Positions 25,497 through 35,125 are shown, counted from the first letter of the stretch. The stretch: DNA of 64,000 nt from Parafrigoribacterium_A soli (GCF_040227235.1 NZ_JBELNZ010000004.1:372001-436000), one strand, 5' to 3'. The notes: generated by a model not told the origin, from the letters alone. Translations and numbers: made by a program.

Positions 25497-26618
25497 CTAC
25501 TTGAGGTCCGACTCCTTGTAGTAGCCACTGTCGATCAGAACCGACTTGTAGTTGTCCTTGGTGACCACGGTGGGCTGGAACAGGAAGGTCGGGACGATCT
25601 TGACCTTGTTGTTGTAGCTCTTCGTGTCGTTCACCTCGGGCTTCTTGCCCTTCAGGATGTCGTCGGCCATCTTGACGGCCTCCTTGCCGAGCTTGCGCGT
25701 GTCCTTGTAGATCGTCGAGTACTGCTGACCCGCGATGATCGACTTCACGGATGCCGCCTCAGCGTCCTGGCCGGTGATGATCGGCAGGGCGTCGGTGGCG
25801 TAACCCGCGCCGGTGAGGGCGGAGATGATACCGATCGACAGGCCGTCATACGGCGACAGGATGCCCTGAACCTTCGCGCCATCCGAGTAGGTGCTCGCGA
25901 TGAGGTTCTGCATGCGCTTCTGAGCCGTGGCCGGGTCCCATCGCAGCGTTGCGATCTGCGTGAAACCGGTCTGGCCGCTCTTCACGACGAGGGTGCCGTC
26001 GTTGATGAAGGGCTTCAGGGTGTCCATCGCACCGTTGTAGAAGAACGTGGCGTTGTTGTCGTCGGGGCTACCGGCGAACAGCTCAACGTTGAACGGACCC
26101 TTCTTGTCGGTCTTCTTGCCGTCAGCATCGAGCACACCGAGACCGGTGAGCAGGCTCGTCGCCTGGTCTACACCGACCTTGTAGTTGTCGAAGGTCGTGT
26201 AGTAGTCGACGTTCTTGTTGCCGTTGATCAGGCGGTCATACGCGATGACCTTGATGCCCGCCTTGGCAGCGTTGTCGAGCTGGTCGCTCAGCGCGGTTCC
26301 ATCGATCGACGCGATGATCAGGACCTTGGCGCCCTTGGTGATCATGTTGCTGATCTGCTGAACCTGCTGCGGGATCTTGTCATCGCCGTACTCGAGGTCG
26401 ACCTTGTAGCCGAGCTTCTCGAGGTCGGCCTTGACTGCGTCGCCGTCCTTGATCCAACGCTCGGAGGTCTTCGTCGGCATCGCGACGCCGACGAGTGCGC
26501 CCTTGTTGTTGGTCGCGCCGGTGTCGCTGCTGCCGCCACGGCCGCCGCCGGAGCAGGCAGCCATCGTTGCGATGACCGCGCCCGCGGTCAGGACCGCGAG
26601 TAGTGCTTTCTTATTCAC
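25497..26618 (-). CDS. chvE: Multiple-monosaccharide-binding lipoprotein, ChvE-like
   Basis: Binding lipoprotein of 373 aa. The GTG start at 26618 (VNKKALLAV) has AAAGGA six bases upstream, and the lipobox TMAAC has C22. A longer reading would place about 60 arginine-rich residues before the signal and is not credible. The mature protein has the ChvE segments VGVAMPTKTSERW, VIAYDRLI and ITGQDAEAASVKSIIAGQQYSTI. ChvE proteins bind several pentoses and hexoses. Its location between araBDA and mmsAB argues for L-arabinose as the main ligand. Confidence 0.94.
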   Translation of the reverse strand: MNKKALLAVLTAGAVIATMAACSGGGRGGSSDTGATNNKGALVGVAMPTKTSERWIKDGDAVKADLEKLGYKVDLEYGDDKIPQQVQQISNMITKGAKVLIIASIDGTALSDQLDNAAKAGIKVIAYDRLINGNKNVDYYTTFDNYKVGVDQATSLLTGLGVLDADGKKTDKKGPFNVELFAGSPDDNNATFFYNGAMDTLKPFINDGTLVVKSGQTGFTQIATLRWDPATAQKRMQNLIASTYSDGAKVQGILSPYDGLSIGIISALTGAGYATDALPIITGQDAEAASVKSIIAGQQYSTIYKDTRKLGKEAVKMADDILKGKKPEVNDTKSYNNKVKIVPTFLFQPTVVTKDNYKSVLIDSGYYKESDLK

Positions 26619-26763
26619 TGTGTTTCCTTTCGGTTTTTCTATGGACATCGTTGTCAGGAGTGGTGCGAAGCGGGACGCGGCTCGTCCATGAAGACCGCGT
26701 CTCCTCCCGGCAGCGCGTTGATCGCGACCGTCGGTGAGTGTGGGGCGCGCCCGGCGGTGAGCA

Positions 26764-28284
26764 TCAGATGCCCTGTGCCAAGCGATAGTACGCGGCATTC
26801 CAGCGCACCTCGCGCTGGAAACCGCGAACAGTGGTGTCCTCGTCGATCACGAGCAACTCGGTGCGCGCGATGTCGGCGAAGTCTTCGAAGGCCTCGATAC
26901 CCACGGCCGTCGACATGACGGTGTGGTGGGCGGCGCCGGCCGTGAGCCAGGCGGTCGCGCTCGTGGCGAAATCGGGTGCCGGCTTCCACAGGGCGCGGGC
27001 GACCGGGAGCTTCGGCAGCGGCTGCGGCAGGTCGACGACCTCGACCACATTGGCGGTGAGGCGGAAGCGGTCGCGCATGTCGCTGAGGGCGGCGACGACG
27101 GCGGGGCCTGCATCCGTGTCGAAGACCAGGCGCACCGGGTCTTCCCTGCCGCCGATGCCGAGCGGGTGCACCTCGAGGCGCGGCTTCGACGTCGTGAGCG
27201 ACGGGCACACCTCGAGCATGTGGGCGCCGAGGATCGTCTCGTTGCCCGGGACCATGTCGTAGGTGTAGTCCTCCATGAGGGATGCGCCGCCGGGGAGCCC
27301 CGCGCCCATCACCTTGGCCGCGCGCACGAGCACCGCGGTCTTCCAGTCACCTTCCGCCCCGAAGCCGTAGCCGTCGGCCATGAGCCGCTGCACGGCGAGG
27401 CCGGGGAGTTGGCGGAGCGCGCCGAGGTCTTCGAAGGTTGTGGTGAATGCTCCGAAGTCGCCCGCCTCGAGGAAGGAGCGGAGCCCCAGCTCGATGCGGG
27501 CGCCGTAGCGCAGGGAGTCCGCTCGCTCGGCGCCGGGGTGAAGCTCTGGCGCGACGTCGTAGAGGTCCAGGTATTCGGCGACCAGGGCATCCGTGTCTGC
27601 GTCGCTCGCGGCGTCTACGGCCTCGGCGAGCTCGTTCACGCCCCAGGTGTTGACGCTCACCCCGAAGCGCAGCTCGGCCTCGGTCTTGTCACCCTCGGTC
27701 ACGGCGACGTAGCGCATGTTGTCGCCGAAGCGGGCGAGCTTGAGCGAACGCACGGCGTTCCATCCGGATGCGGCGCGCGACCAGGTGCCGATCTGCGCGG
27801 TGACCGCGGGGTTCGAGACGTGGCCGACGACGGTCTTGCGCGCGACGTTCAGGCGCGTCTGGATGTAGCCGAACTCGCGGTCACCGTGCGCCGCCTGGTT
27901 GAGGTTCATGAAGTCGAAGTCGATCTCCGCCCAGGGCAGCTCGACGTTGGCCTGCGTGTGCAGGTGCAGGAGCGGCTTCTGCAGCGCGTCGAGGCCGGAG
28001 ATCCACATCTTCGCGGGGCTGAAGGTGTGCATCCACGCGATCACGCCGACGACGTTGTCCGCGCTGTTGGCGTCGAGCATTGCGCGGCGAATCGAGTCGG
28101 AGTCCTTGAGCACCGGCTTCCAGACCACGGTGACCGGGATGTCCGAGGCCGCCTGCAGTCCGCGAACGACCTCCTGCGACTGCTCGGCGACCTGGCGCAG
28201 CGTCTCCTCGCCGTAGAGGTTCTGGCTTCCGGTGAGGAACCAGACCTCGTTGTTCGCGAGGTTCGGGACGATGCTGCGGCTCAC
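26764..28284 (-). CDS. araA: L-arabinose isomerase
   Basis: Converts L-arabinose to L-ribulose. The protein has 506 aa, the usual length. Manganese and catalytic residues seen by alignment with the E. coli enzyme are E311, E338, H355 and H454. The start is a GTG at 28284 that overlaps the araD stop by four bases (GTGA). The typical N-terminus is EVWFLTGSQNLYGEETL. It is the third gene of araB-araD-araA, followed after about 145 bases by the ChvE-type transporter. Confidence 0.98.
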   Translation of the reverse strand: MSRSIVPNLANNEVWFLTGSQNLYGEETLRQVAEQSQEVVRGLQAASDIPVTVVWKPVLKDSDSIRRAMLDANSADNVVGVIAWMHTFSPAKMWISGLDALQKPLLHLHTQANVELPWAEIDFDFMNLNQAAHGDREFGYIQTRLNVARKTVVGHVSNPAVTAQIGTWSRAASGWNAVRSLKLARFGDNMRYVAVTEGDKTEAELRFGVSVNTWGVNELAEAVDAASDADTDALVAEYLDLYDVAPELHPGAERADSLRYGARIELGLRSFLEAGDFGAFTTTFEDLGALRQLPGLAVQRLMADGYGFGAEGDWKTAVLVRAAKVMGAGLPGGASLMEDYTYDMVPGNETILGAHMLEVCPSLTTSKPRLEVHPLGIGGREDPVRLVFDTDAGPAVVAALSDMRDRFRLTANVVEVVDLPQPLPKLPVARALWKPAPDFATSATAWLTAGAAHHTVMSTAVGIEAFEDFADIARTELLVIDEDTTVRGFQREVRWNAAYYRLAQGI

Positions 28285-28982
28285 TTCTGGTCTCCTTCTG
28301 CCGGGCGCCCTGCTGCGGGCTGCCCATAGACGTTCTGGTAGCGATCGAACAGGGAGTCGATCGAGGGCTGGGGGATCGGGATGATCTCGCCGAGTTGCCG
28401 GGCGATGTGGACCGTGCGCGCCACATCCTCGGCCATGACCGCGGCCTTGACCGCGTCGCGGGCGTTCTTGCCGATCGTGAAGACGCCGTGGTTCTGCATG
28501 AGCACCGCGCGGGAGCGGTGGCCGCTGAGGGTCTGCACGATGCCGCGACCGATCGAGTCGTCACCGATGATCGCGAACGGACCGACCGGGATGTCTCCCC
28601 CGAATTCGTCTGCCATGGCGGTGATGACGCACGGGATGGCCTCGCCGCGCGCCGCCCAGGCCGTGGCGTAGGTGGAATGGGTGTGCACCACTCCCCCGAC
28701 CTCGGGCATGGAGCGGTACACGTAGGCGTGCGCCGCCGTGTCGCTCGACGGAGCGTGGTCGCCCTCGATCACGGTGCCGTCGAGGTCGCAGAGGATCATG
28801 TTCTCGGGCGTGAGCTCGTCGTAGTCGACACCGCTCGGCTTGATCACGAAGAGGTCTGCGCCCGGCACGCGACCGGAGATGTTGCCGCCCGTCCAGACGA
28901 CCAGTTCGTAGCGCACGAGCTGCTCGTGCAGCTTCGCCACATCCCGTCGAACGGCCAGGATGGCGTCGTTCAGCGCGGTCAT
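28281..28982 (-). CDS. araD: L-ribulose-5-phosphate 4-epimerase
   Basis: Class II aldolase/epimerase fold, 233 aa, converting L-ribulose 5-phosphate to D-xylulose 5-phosphate, where arabinose and xylose catabolism meet. Zinc ligands are H100 and H102 in VVHTHSTYATAW and H165 in MQNHGVF. The early segment VVWTGGNISGR and KPSG bind the phosphate. The start ATG at 28982 overlaps araB by four bases, and the stop overlaps araA, so all three genes are coupled. Confidence 0.97.
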   Translation of the reverse strand: MTALNDAILAVRRDVAKLHEQLVRYELVVWTGGNISGRVPGADLFVIKPSGVDYDELTPENMILCDLDGTVIEGDHAPSSDTAAHAYVYRSMPEVGGVVHTHSTYATAWAARGEAIPCVITAMADEFGGDIPVGPFAIIGDDSIGRGIVQTLSGHRSRAVLMQNHGVFTIGKNARDAVKAAVMAEDVARTVHIARQLGEIIPIPQPSIDSLFDRYQNVYGQPAAGRPAEGDQK

Positions 28983-30691
28983 GCTGCACTCCCCTCGGAG
29001 TTCGCAGCGGCGGGAGCGAGCGCCTCGCGCCGAAGTGCCTTGAGCCGGTGCATCACGTCGTTGCCGCCGCGACCGAAGTAGTCGTGCAGGGTCGCGTACT
29101 CCGCGTAGAGCAGGTCGTAGGCATCCGCCCTGGTTGCGTCGGGCGTGTAGACGCCGCGGTTGAGCTTGCCCATGGCGTTGCCCGCGGCGAGCACGTCGGG
29201 GTAGGCGCCAGCGGCGACGGCCGCATGGATCGCGGAGCCGAGCGCCGGCCCCTGATCGCTGCCGATCGTGGAGATCGGCATCCGCAGCACGTCGGAGTAG
29301 ACCTGCATCAGGAACGGGTTCTTGATGAGGCCGCCGGCCGCGATGAACTCGGTGACGGGAATGCCGCTCGCGTTGAACGTCTCGACGATCTCGCGCGTGC
29401 CGAATGCCGTGGCCTCGAAGAGCGCGCGATAGATGTCTTCCGGCCGCGTCGTGAGGGTCGTACCCAGCACAACGCCGCTGAGCTCGTGGTCGACGAGCAC
29501 CGAGCGGTTGCCGCTCTGCCAGTCGAGGGCGATGAGCCCGTGAGCACCGACCGGCTGGTCCTTCGAGAGTTCGGTGAGGTACTCGTGGATGCTGATCTCG
29601 CGACGCTCCGCCTCCTGGCGGTACTCGCCCGGCACCTGGTTGTGCACGTACCACGCGAAGATGTCGCCGACGCCGGACTGGCCGGCCTCGTATCCGTAGA
29701 GCCCCGAGACGATGCCGCCATCCACGACGCCGCACATGCCGGGCACCTCGGCGAGCCGATCGCTGTTCATCACGTGGCAGGTGGAGGTGCCCATGATCGC
29801 GAGCATCTGGCCGGGCTCGACGGCGCGGGCCGCGGGGGCGCAGACGTGAGCGTCGACGTTGCCGACCGACACGGCGATGCCCTCGGGCAGGCCGGTCCAG
29901 GCCGCTGCCTCGGCAGTGAGCGTTCCCGCGGCGGCGCCGAGCTGGCCGATCTCGTGGGCGACCTTATCGATGGCGAAACGGGCGAACTCGGGGTTGAGCG
30001 CGGCCAGGAACTCCTCGGACGGATACTCGCCATCCTGCAGGATGCCCTTGTAGCCCGCGGTACACGCGTTGCGTACGTAGCGACCGGTGAGCTGCCAGAC
30101 GATCCAGTCGGCAGCCTCGAGCCAGTGATCCATGCGCTCGTAGAGCTCGGGGTCCTCCTCGAGCAACTGCAGTCCCTTGGCGAATTCCCACTCGCTCGAG
30201 ATGAGCCCGCCATAGCGCGGCAGCCAGGACTCGCCGCGCTGGGCGGCGAGCTCATTGATGCGATCGGCCTGGCGCTGCGCGGAGTGGTGCTTCCAGAGCT
30301 TGACGTAGGCGTGAGGCCGATCGGCGTACTCGGGCAGCTCGTTCAGTGGTGTGCCGTCGGCGACCACGGGCATGGGCGTGCTGGCCGTGAAATCAGTGCC
30401 GATGCCGATGACCTGGGCGGGGTCGATGCCCGCGCGGCGCACCGCCTCCGGTACCGCGTTCTTCAGCACGTCGACGTAGTCAGAGGGAACCTGCAGCGCC
30501 CAGTCCGGCGGGAGTGCCGCGCCCGTCTCAGCGAGCACCGAATCCATCACGGCGTGCGGGTATTCGAAGGTCGCGGTACCGAGTTCGGCGCCGTCTGACA
30601 CTCGCACGACGAGTGCCCGGCCGGAGAGCGTTCCGTAGTCGACGCCGATCACAAATCGGTCGTCTGGCCGGGCGGATGCGCTGGGCTGCAC
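28979..30691 (-). CDS. araB: Ribulokinase
   Basis: FGGY kinase of 570 aa that phosphorylates L-ribulose at O5. The N-terminus FVIGVDYGTLSGRALVV and the long central domain (length near 560-570) distinguish it from xylulokinases; the C-terminal segment AAGGLIKNPFLMQ lies in the nucleotide-binding domain. The GTG start at 30691 has AAGGAG seven bases upstream. It is the first gene of araBDA, and a 20-base palindromic operator is centred about 47 bases upstream of the start. Confidence 0.97.
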   Translation of the reverse strand: MQPSASARPDDRFVIGVDYGTLSGRALVVRVSDGAELGTATFEYPHAVMDSVLAETGAALPPDWALQVPSDYVDVLKNAVPEAVRRAGIDPAQVIGIGTDFTASTPMPVVADGTPLNELPEYADRPHAYVKLWKHHSAQRQADRINELAAQRGESWLPRYGGLISSEWEFAKGLQLLEEDPELYERMDHWLEAADWIVWQLTGRYVRNACTAGYKGILQDGEYPSEEFLAALNPEFARFAIDKVAHEIGQLGAAAGTLTAEAAAWTGLPEGIAVSVGNVDAHVCAPAARAVEPGQMLAIMGTSTCHVMNSDRLAEVPGMCGVVDGGIVSGLYGYEAGQSGVGDIFAWYVHNQVPGEYRQEAERREISIHEYLTELSKDQPVGAHGLIALDWQSGNRSVLVDHELSGVVLGTTLTTRPEDIYRALFEATAFGTREIVETFNASGIPVTEFIAAGGLIKNPFLMQVYSDVLRMPISTIGSDQGPALGSAIHAAVAAGAYPDVLAAGNAMGKLNRGVYTPDATRADAYDLLYAEYATLHDYFGRGGNDVMHRLKALRREALAPAAANSEGSAA

Positions 30692-30727
30692 TACGGGACT
30701 CCTTCGTCAGGCAGGGGGTGCGCCCAG

Positions 30728-30747
30728 AATTGTGAGCGCTAACAATT
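30728..30747. promoter_or_regulatory. Operator upstream of araB
   Basis: AATTGTGAGCGCTAACAATT is a near-perfect 20-base palindrome (one mismatched pair). The same 17-base sequence lies upstream of ytfQ. It sits where a repressor would block the araB promoter. The form is typical of LacI-family sites rather than of the GntR-type AraR or the AraC-type regulators. Confidence 0.8.
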
Positions 30748-30888
30748 TTCGCAGGTTTCATGGTACCACCAGAGGCCCCTCGGCCGCCTCTTCGTACCCC
30801 TTCTGACACCCTCGTCCCCCTCTTCGCACCGCCCATCGGAACCCCATTCGCCGAGCGTGCCCGGCAGAGTGCGAGGCGGGGACACAGA

Positions 30889-30924
30889 GAAGGCCGGCCC
30901 CGACTCTCGTCGGAACCGGCCTTC
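30889..30924 (-). terminator. Terminator of the second mms operon
   Basis: GAAGGCCGG pairs with CCGGCCTTC, with an inner CCGAC-TCTC-GTCGG stem separated by a short internal loop. It lies 14 bases after the stop of the binding-protein gene and ahead of the araB promoter region. Confidence 0.7.
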
Positions 30925-30937
30925 GCTTGAGGTGCTA

Positions 30938-32035
30938 CTACTTGGTGAGCGGCTCGAGCGTCGGGTCGTTGGCGTACGACTCGGCTGCGTTCTCCTTGGT
31001 CACCAGCTGCGGCGGCAGCAGGTAGGTCGGAACAACCTTCACACCGTTGTTGTAATCGGTGGAGTTGGTCTCCGGCTTGGTGCCCTTCTGCAGGTCAGAC
31101 GCCATCTGGATGGCGTGCTTGACGAGCGCACGGGTGTCCTTGTTGATGGTGGAGTACTGGATGCCAGCCATGATCGACTTGACCGACTCAACCTCGGAGT
31201 CCTGACCGGTCACGACCGGCACAGGCTTGTTGGCGCTCTGCACCGAGGTGATGATGGCGCGAGCCAGGGTGTCGTTCGGGGAGAGGACGCCGTCGAGCTC
31301 GGTGGATCCGTAGCTGCTGGTGAGCAGGTTGTCCATGCGGCTCTGTGCGTTCTCCGGCTTCCAGCCCGCGGTAGCGGTCTGCTTGATGTCGGTCTGGCCA
31401 GAGACCACCTTGAGCGTTCCGTCGTCGATCTTCGGCTGGAGGACCTTCATCGCGCCCTTGAAGAAGACGGGAGCGTTGGCGTCATCCGAAGAACCGGAGA
31501 AAAGCTCGATGTTGAAGTTCTTCTTGTCCGGGAACTTCTTCTTCATGCCGTCGAGCAGGGCCTGGCCCTGGAGCTCGCCGACCTTCTCGTTGTCGTACGC
31601 GACGTAGTAGTCGACGTCCTTGGTGTTCAGGATGAGTCGGTCATACGCGATGACGACCGCGCCCGCGTCGTGAGCGGCCTTGACCTGGGTGCCGAGCTGG
31701 CCACCGTCGGCAGCGCCGATGATGATGACCTTGGCGCCCTTGGTGACCATCGACTGGATCTGGCCCTGCTGGTCGGCAACGGTGCTCGAAGCGCCCGCGT
31801 ACTGCACGTCGCTCTTGAACCCGGCCGCGGCCAGACCGTCGGTGAACAGCTTGCCCGCGAGGACCCAGTTCTCCGAGGTCTTCGACGGCAGGGCGACGCC
31901 GACGAGGGCATCCTTGGCAAACCCGGCAGCGTCGCCGGACTTGCCCGTGTTGCCGGCGTCGCGGGTGGAGCAGCCGGAGAGCGCCATGAGCGCAACCGCG
32001 GCGATCGCCGTGGTGGTAATAGCGAGTTTTCGCAT
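30938..32035 (-). CDS. chvE: Multiple-monosaccharide-binding lipoprotein, ChvE-like (second system)
   Basis: Binding lipoprotein of 365 aa. The signal ends in ALSGC with C22. Mature segments VGVALPSKTSENWVLAG, VIAYDRLI, LFSGSSDDANAPVFFKG and VTGQDSEVESVKSIMAGIQYSTI are those of ChvE proteins. It is a clear paralogue of the protein at 25497-26618 but diverged, so a different preferred sugar (for example xylose, glucose or galactose) is plausible. Here the binding protein is the last gene of the operon, unlike the arabinose system. The start ATG at 32035 has only a weak AGAAAG upstream. Confidence 0.93.
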   Translation of the reverse strand: MRKLAITTTAIAAVALMALSGCSTRDAGNTGKSGDAAGFAKDALVGVALPSKTSENWVLAGKLFTDGLAAAGFKSDVQYAGASSTVADQQGQIQSMVTKGAKVIIIGAADGGQLGTQVKAAHDAGAVVIAYDRLILNTKDVDYYVAYDNEKVGELQGQALLDGMKKKFPDKKNFNIELFSGSSDDANAPVFFKGAMKVLQPKIDDGTLKVVSGQTDIKQTATAGWKPENAQSRMDNLLTSSYGSTELDGVLSPNDTLARAIITSVQSANKPVPVVTGQDSEVESVKSIMAGIQYSTINKDTRALVKHAIQMASDLQKGTKPETNSTDYNNGVKVVPTYLLPPQLVTKENAAESYANDPTLEPLTK

Positions 32036-32085
32036 ATCAATCACTTTCTGTTGTTGTGGTGGTATTGCAGGGTGAACCGATGCAG

Positions 32086-33399
32086 TTACTGCTGGCGGGT
32101 GGACTCCGATGGAGTCAGGTCTGCGGAGCTGCCCGTGGTCGGTGCGACCGCCGGCGGCTCGGTGGTGCCCTCGTCGAGCTTGCGGCGGCGGGTGAGCATG
32201 CCGATGAAAGACGGCCTGCCCTGGCTCTTGTTGTAGACGTCGACGGAGACGGCGATCAGCAGCACGAGGCCCTTGATGATCTGCACCTTGTCGATGCCGA
32301 CACCCATCAGCTGCAAGCCGTTGTTGAGCACGGCCATGACGAGACCACCGATGATCGACCCGGCAACGGTTCCGATGCCGCCGAAGATCGCGGCACCACC
32401 GATGAACACGGCGGCGATCGCGTCGAGCTCCCAGTTGAGGCCGTCCTGTGGTCCGGATGCATTGGAGCGGGCCACGAAGATCATGCCTGCGAGCGAGGCG
32501 AGCACGCCCATGTTGACCATGAGCAGGAAGTCGACCCGGCGGGAGTTGACACCGGACAGCTTGGCCGCGGGGCGGTTTCCACCGACCGCATAGATGTGGC
32601 GCCCGAAGATCGTGTTGCGGGTGAGGAAGGAGTACAGCACGATCAACACGCCGAGAATGATGCCGGAGACGGGGAAGCTGGTCCCGACGCGACCGCCGGC
32701 AAAGCTGAGGGTGGCTGCGACGACGACGCCGACCAACACGACGAGCTTGATGGTGGTGACCCACAGCGGGATCGGCTCAGCACCGAGGGCGATCCGAGTT
32801 TTGCGCGCGCGGAACTCCCCGTAGACGATGGCGATGGCAACGAGCAATCCCAGGATGAGCGTGGGGTTGTTGTATCCGGTGTCCGGCCCGAAGTCGGGCA
32901 GATAACCGGCGCCGATGAAGGTGAAGCCGTCTGGCACGGGAATCGTGTTCGCGTTGCCGATGAACTGGTTGCCGCCGCGGAAGATGAGCATGCCGCCGAG
33001 GGTGACGATGAACGCGGGAACTCCGACAAAGGCGACCCAGAAGCCCTGCCACGCGCCGATCAGTGCACCGACGACGAGGCCGAGCACGATGGCGAGCGGC
33101 CACGGCAGGTCCCAGGACTTCATCGCGCTGGCGACGACGATTCCGCTGAATGCCGCGACCGATCCGACCGAGAGGTCGATGTGGCCCGCGATGATGAGCA
33201 TCACCATGCCGATGGCGAGGATCAGGATGTAGGAATACTGACTGACCAGGTTGATCAGGTTTCCCGGCGTCAGCGTCAGGCCGTTCGTCGCGACCTGGAA
33301 GATGATGATGATGACGATCAGGGCCGCGAGGATCGTGAACTGACGGAGATTGGAACTCCCACCGCCAAAGATTTTCTTGATGTCTTTGATGCCGCTCAT
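32086..33399 (-). CDS. mmsB: Multiple-monosaccharide ABC transporter permease, MmsB-like (second system)
   Basis: CUT2 permease of 437 aa, with about ten helices, AGHIDLSVGSVAAFSG and LDAIAAVFIGGAAIFGGIGT. It carries an extra polar C-terminal tail of about 40 residues (from RRRKLDEGTTEP to STRQQ) not present in the first copy. It overlaps the ATPase gene by four bases. The binding-protein gene follows after 50 bases. Confidence 0.93.
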   Translation of the reverse strand: MSGIKDIKKIFGGGSSNLRQFTILAALIVIIIIFQVATNGLTLTPGNLINLVSQYSYILILAIGMVMLIIAGHIDLSVGSVAAFSGIVVASAMKSWDLPWPLAIVLGLVVGALIGAWQGFWVAFVGVPAFIVTLGGMLIFRGGNQFIGNANTIPVPDGFTFIGAGYLPDFGPDTGYNNPTLILGLLVAIAIVYGEFRARKTRIALGAEPIPLWVTTIKLVVLVGVVVAATLSFAGGRVGTSFPVSGIILGVLIVLYSFLTRNTIFGRHIYAVGGNRPAAKLSGVNSRRVDFLLMVNMGVLASLAGMIFVARSNASGPQDGLNWELDAIAAVFIGGAAIFGGIGTVAGSIIGGLVMAVLNNGLQLMGVGIDKVQIIKGLVLLIAVSVDVYNKSQGRPSFIGMLTRRRKLDEGTTEPPAVAPTTGSSADLTPSESTRQQ

Positions 33400-34946
33400 G
33401 CGTGTTGAACCTTCTTCTTGGCCGAGGTCATGCTCTTCATCACGAATTCCGGATCCGCTTCCGCGGCGGGAATGTCGTTGGTGATGGCACCCTCGAAAAT
33501 GGTGTAAATGCGGTCAGAGATACCGAGCAGTTCGGGAAGCTCAGAGGAGATAACAATGACGCCCTTGCCCTGGGCTGCGAGCTGCTGGATGATGCCGTAG
33601 ATCTCGTACTTGGCACCGACGTCGATGCCGCGGGTCGGCTCATCGAGGATCAGCAGATCCGGGTCGGTGAACATCCACTTGGCCAGGACAACCTTTTGCT
33701 GGTTTCCCCCGGACAGTGTGGACATGCCGGCCTCGACGCTCGGCGTCTTGATCCGGAGTTCCTTGCGGTAACGCTCCGCGACCAGGAACTCCTGGGAGTT
33801 GTCGACGACCTGGCTGCGCGAGATCTTCTTCAGCTTGGCCGAGACGATCGAACGCTTAATGTCATCGAGCAGGTTGAGGCCGAGCACCTTGCGGTCCTCG
33901 CTCACGTAGGCCATACCGTTGTCGATGGCCTCGGTGACGCTGCGCACCTGGATCTCTTCGCCATCCTTGATGATCTGGCCGGAGACGAAATTGCCGTATG
34001 AACGACCGAAGATACTCATGGCCAGCTCCGTGCGACCGGCGCCCATGAGCCCGGCGAAGCCGACGATCTCACCACGGCGCACGTAGAAGCTGGAGTTCTT
34101 GACGACCATGCGCTCCGCGACCTGCGGGTGCTGCACCGTCCAGTTCTTGACCTCGAAGAACACCTCGCCCAGCTTGGGACTGCGGTCCGGGAAGCGGCTC
34201 TCGAGGTTGCGACCGACCATCCCGCGGATGATCCGGTCCTCGTTAACGCCGTCGGACTTGACGTTGAGCGTCTCGATGGTCTTGCCGTCGCGCAGGATGG
34301 TGATGGAGTCCGCGATCTGCTCGATCTCGTTGAGCTTGTGCGAGATCATGATCGACGAGATGCCCTTGCCCTTGAGTCCCACGATCAGGTCGAGCAGATG
34401 CTGGGAGTCGGAGGAGTTCAGCGCGGCGGTCGGCTCGTCGAGGATGAGCAGCTTGACCGACTTGTTGAGTGCCTTCGCGATCTCGACCAGCTGCTGCTTG
34501 CCGACGCCGATATTCCGCACCAGGGTGTCCGGGTCATCCGACAGTCCCACGCGGGCGAGCAGTTCGCGAGCGCGTAGCTGTGCCTTCTTCCAGTCGATCA
34601 CGCCGAACCTGCCGGGCTCGTTGCCCAAGAAGATGTTCTCGGTGATAGAGAGGTGAGGGATCAGGGCGAGTTCCTGGTGGATGATCGCGATGCCGGCGTT
34701 CTCGCTGGCACGGATGCCGTTGAAACGAACCACTTCGGACTGGTACACGATGTCGCCGTCGTAGGTCCCGTAGGGGTAGACCCCGGAGAGGACCTTCATG
34801 AGCGTGGACTTGCCCGCGCCGTTCTCACCGCAGATGGCGTGGATCTCGCCCGTCTGCACCGTCATGGACACATTGGACAGAGCCTTGACGCCGGGGAATT
34901 CCTTGGTGATCGACCTCATCTCGAGGATCGGGGGTACTGCAGGCAT
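33396..34946 (-). CDS. mmsA: Multiple-monosaccharide ABC transporter ATP-binding protein, MmsA-like (second system)
   Basis: Double-domain ATPase of 516 aa. It has Walker A GENGAGKSTL, the insert PYGTYDGDIVYQSEVV after it, LILDEPTAALN, then GLMGAGRTE, LSGGNQQKVVLAKW and ILDEPTRGIDVGA in domain 2. It is the first gene of ATPase-permease-binding protein. A LacI-type operator is centred about 70 bases upstream of its start and matches one upstream of the neighbouring lacI gene. Confidence 0.95.
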   Translation of the reverse strand: MPAVPPILEMRSITKEFPGVKALSNVSMTVQTGEIHAICGENGAGKSTLMKVLSGVYPYGTYDGDIVYQSEVVRFNGIRASENAGIAIIHQELALIPHLSITENIFLGNEPGRFGVIDWKKAQLRARELLARVGLSDDPDTLVRNIGVGKQQLVEIAKALNKSVKLLILDEPTAALNSSDSQHLLDLIVGLKGKGISSIMISHKLNEIEQIADSITILRDGKTIETLNVKSDGVNEDRIIRGMVGRNLESRFPDRSPKLGEVFFEVKNWTVQHPQVAERMVVKNSSFYVRRGEIVGFAGLMGAGRTELAMSIFGRSYGNFVSGQIIKDGEEIQVRSVTEAIDNGMAYVSEDRKVLGLNLLDDIKRSIVSAKLKKISRSQVVDNSQEFLVAERYRKELRIKTPSVEAGMSTLSGGNQQKVVLAKWMFTDPDLLILDEPTRGIDVGAKYEIYGIIQQLAAQGKGVIVISSELPELLGISDRIYTIFEGAITNDIPAAEADPEFVMKSMTSAKKKVQHA

Positions 34947-35006
34947 GTGACCTCTTCGTCAAAAATTGCGAAAGATATCGGGGTTCGATGGCGACGGCAC
35001 GCGATT

Positions 35007-35024
35007 CGTGTGACCGTTCACATT
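35007..35024. promoter_or_regulatory. Operator upstream of the second mms operon
   Basis: On the minus strand the site reads AATGTGAACGGTCACACG; its inner 14 bases TGTGAACGGTCACA have arms TGTGA/TCACA. It shares 15 of 18 positions with the site at 36160-36177, including ACGGTCACA, so both are probably bound by the LacI protein encoded between them. Confidence 0.7.
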
Positions 35025-35125
35025 GTGTCACCAATGCTGCCTCGCGCCCCTCACCGTGTCAAGTTGGCCTTCCTCACGGTTCGATAACGGCGACGCAACT
35101 TTCGCGCGCGACCATCCGGAAGCGC

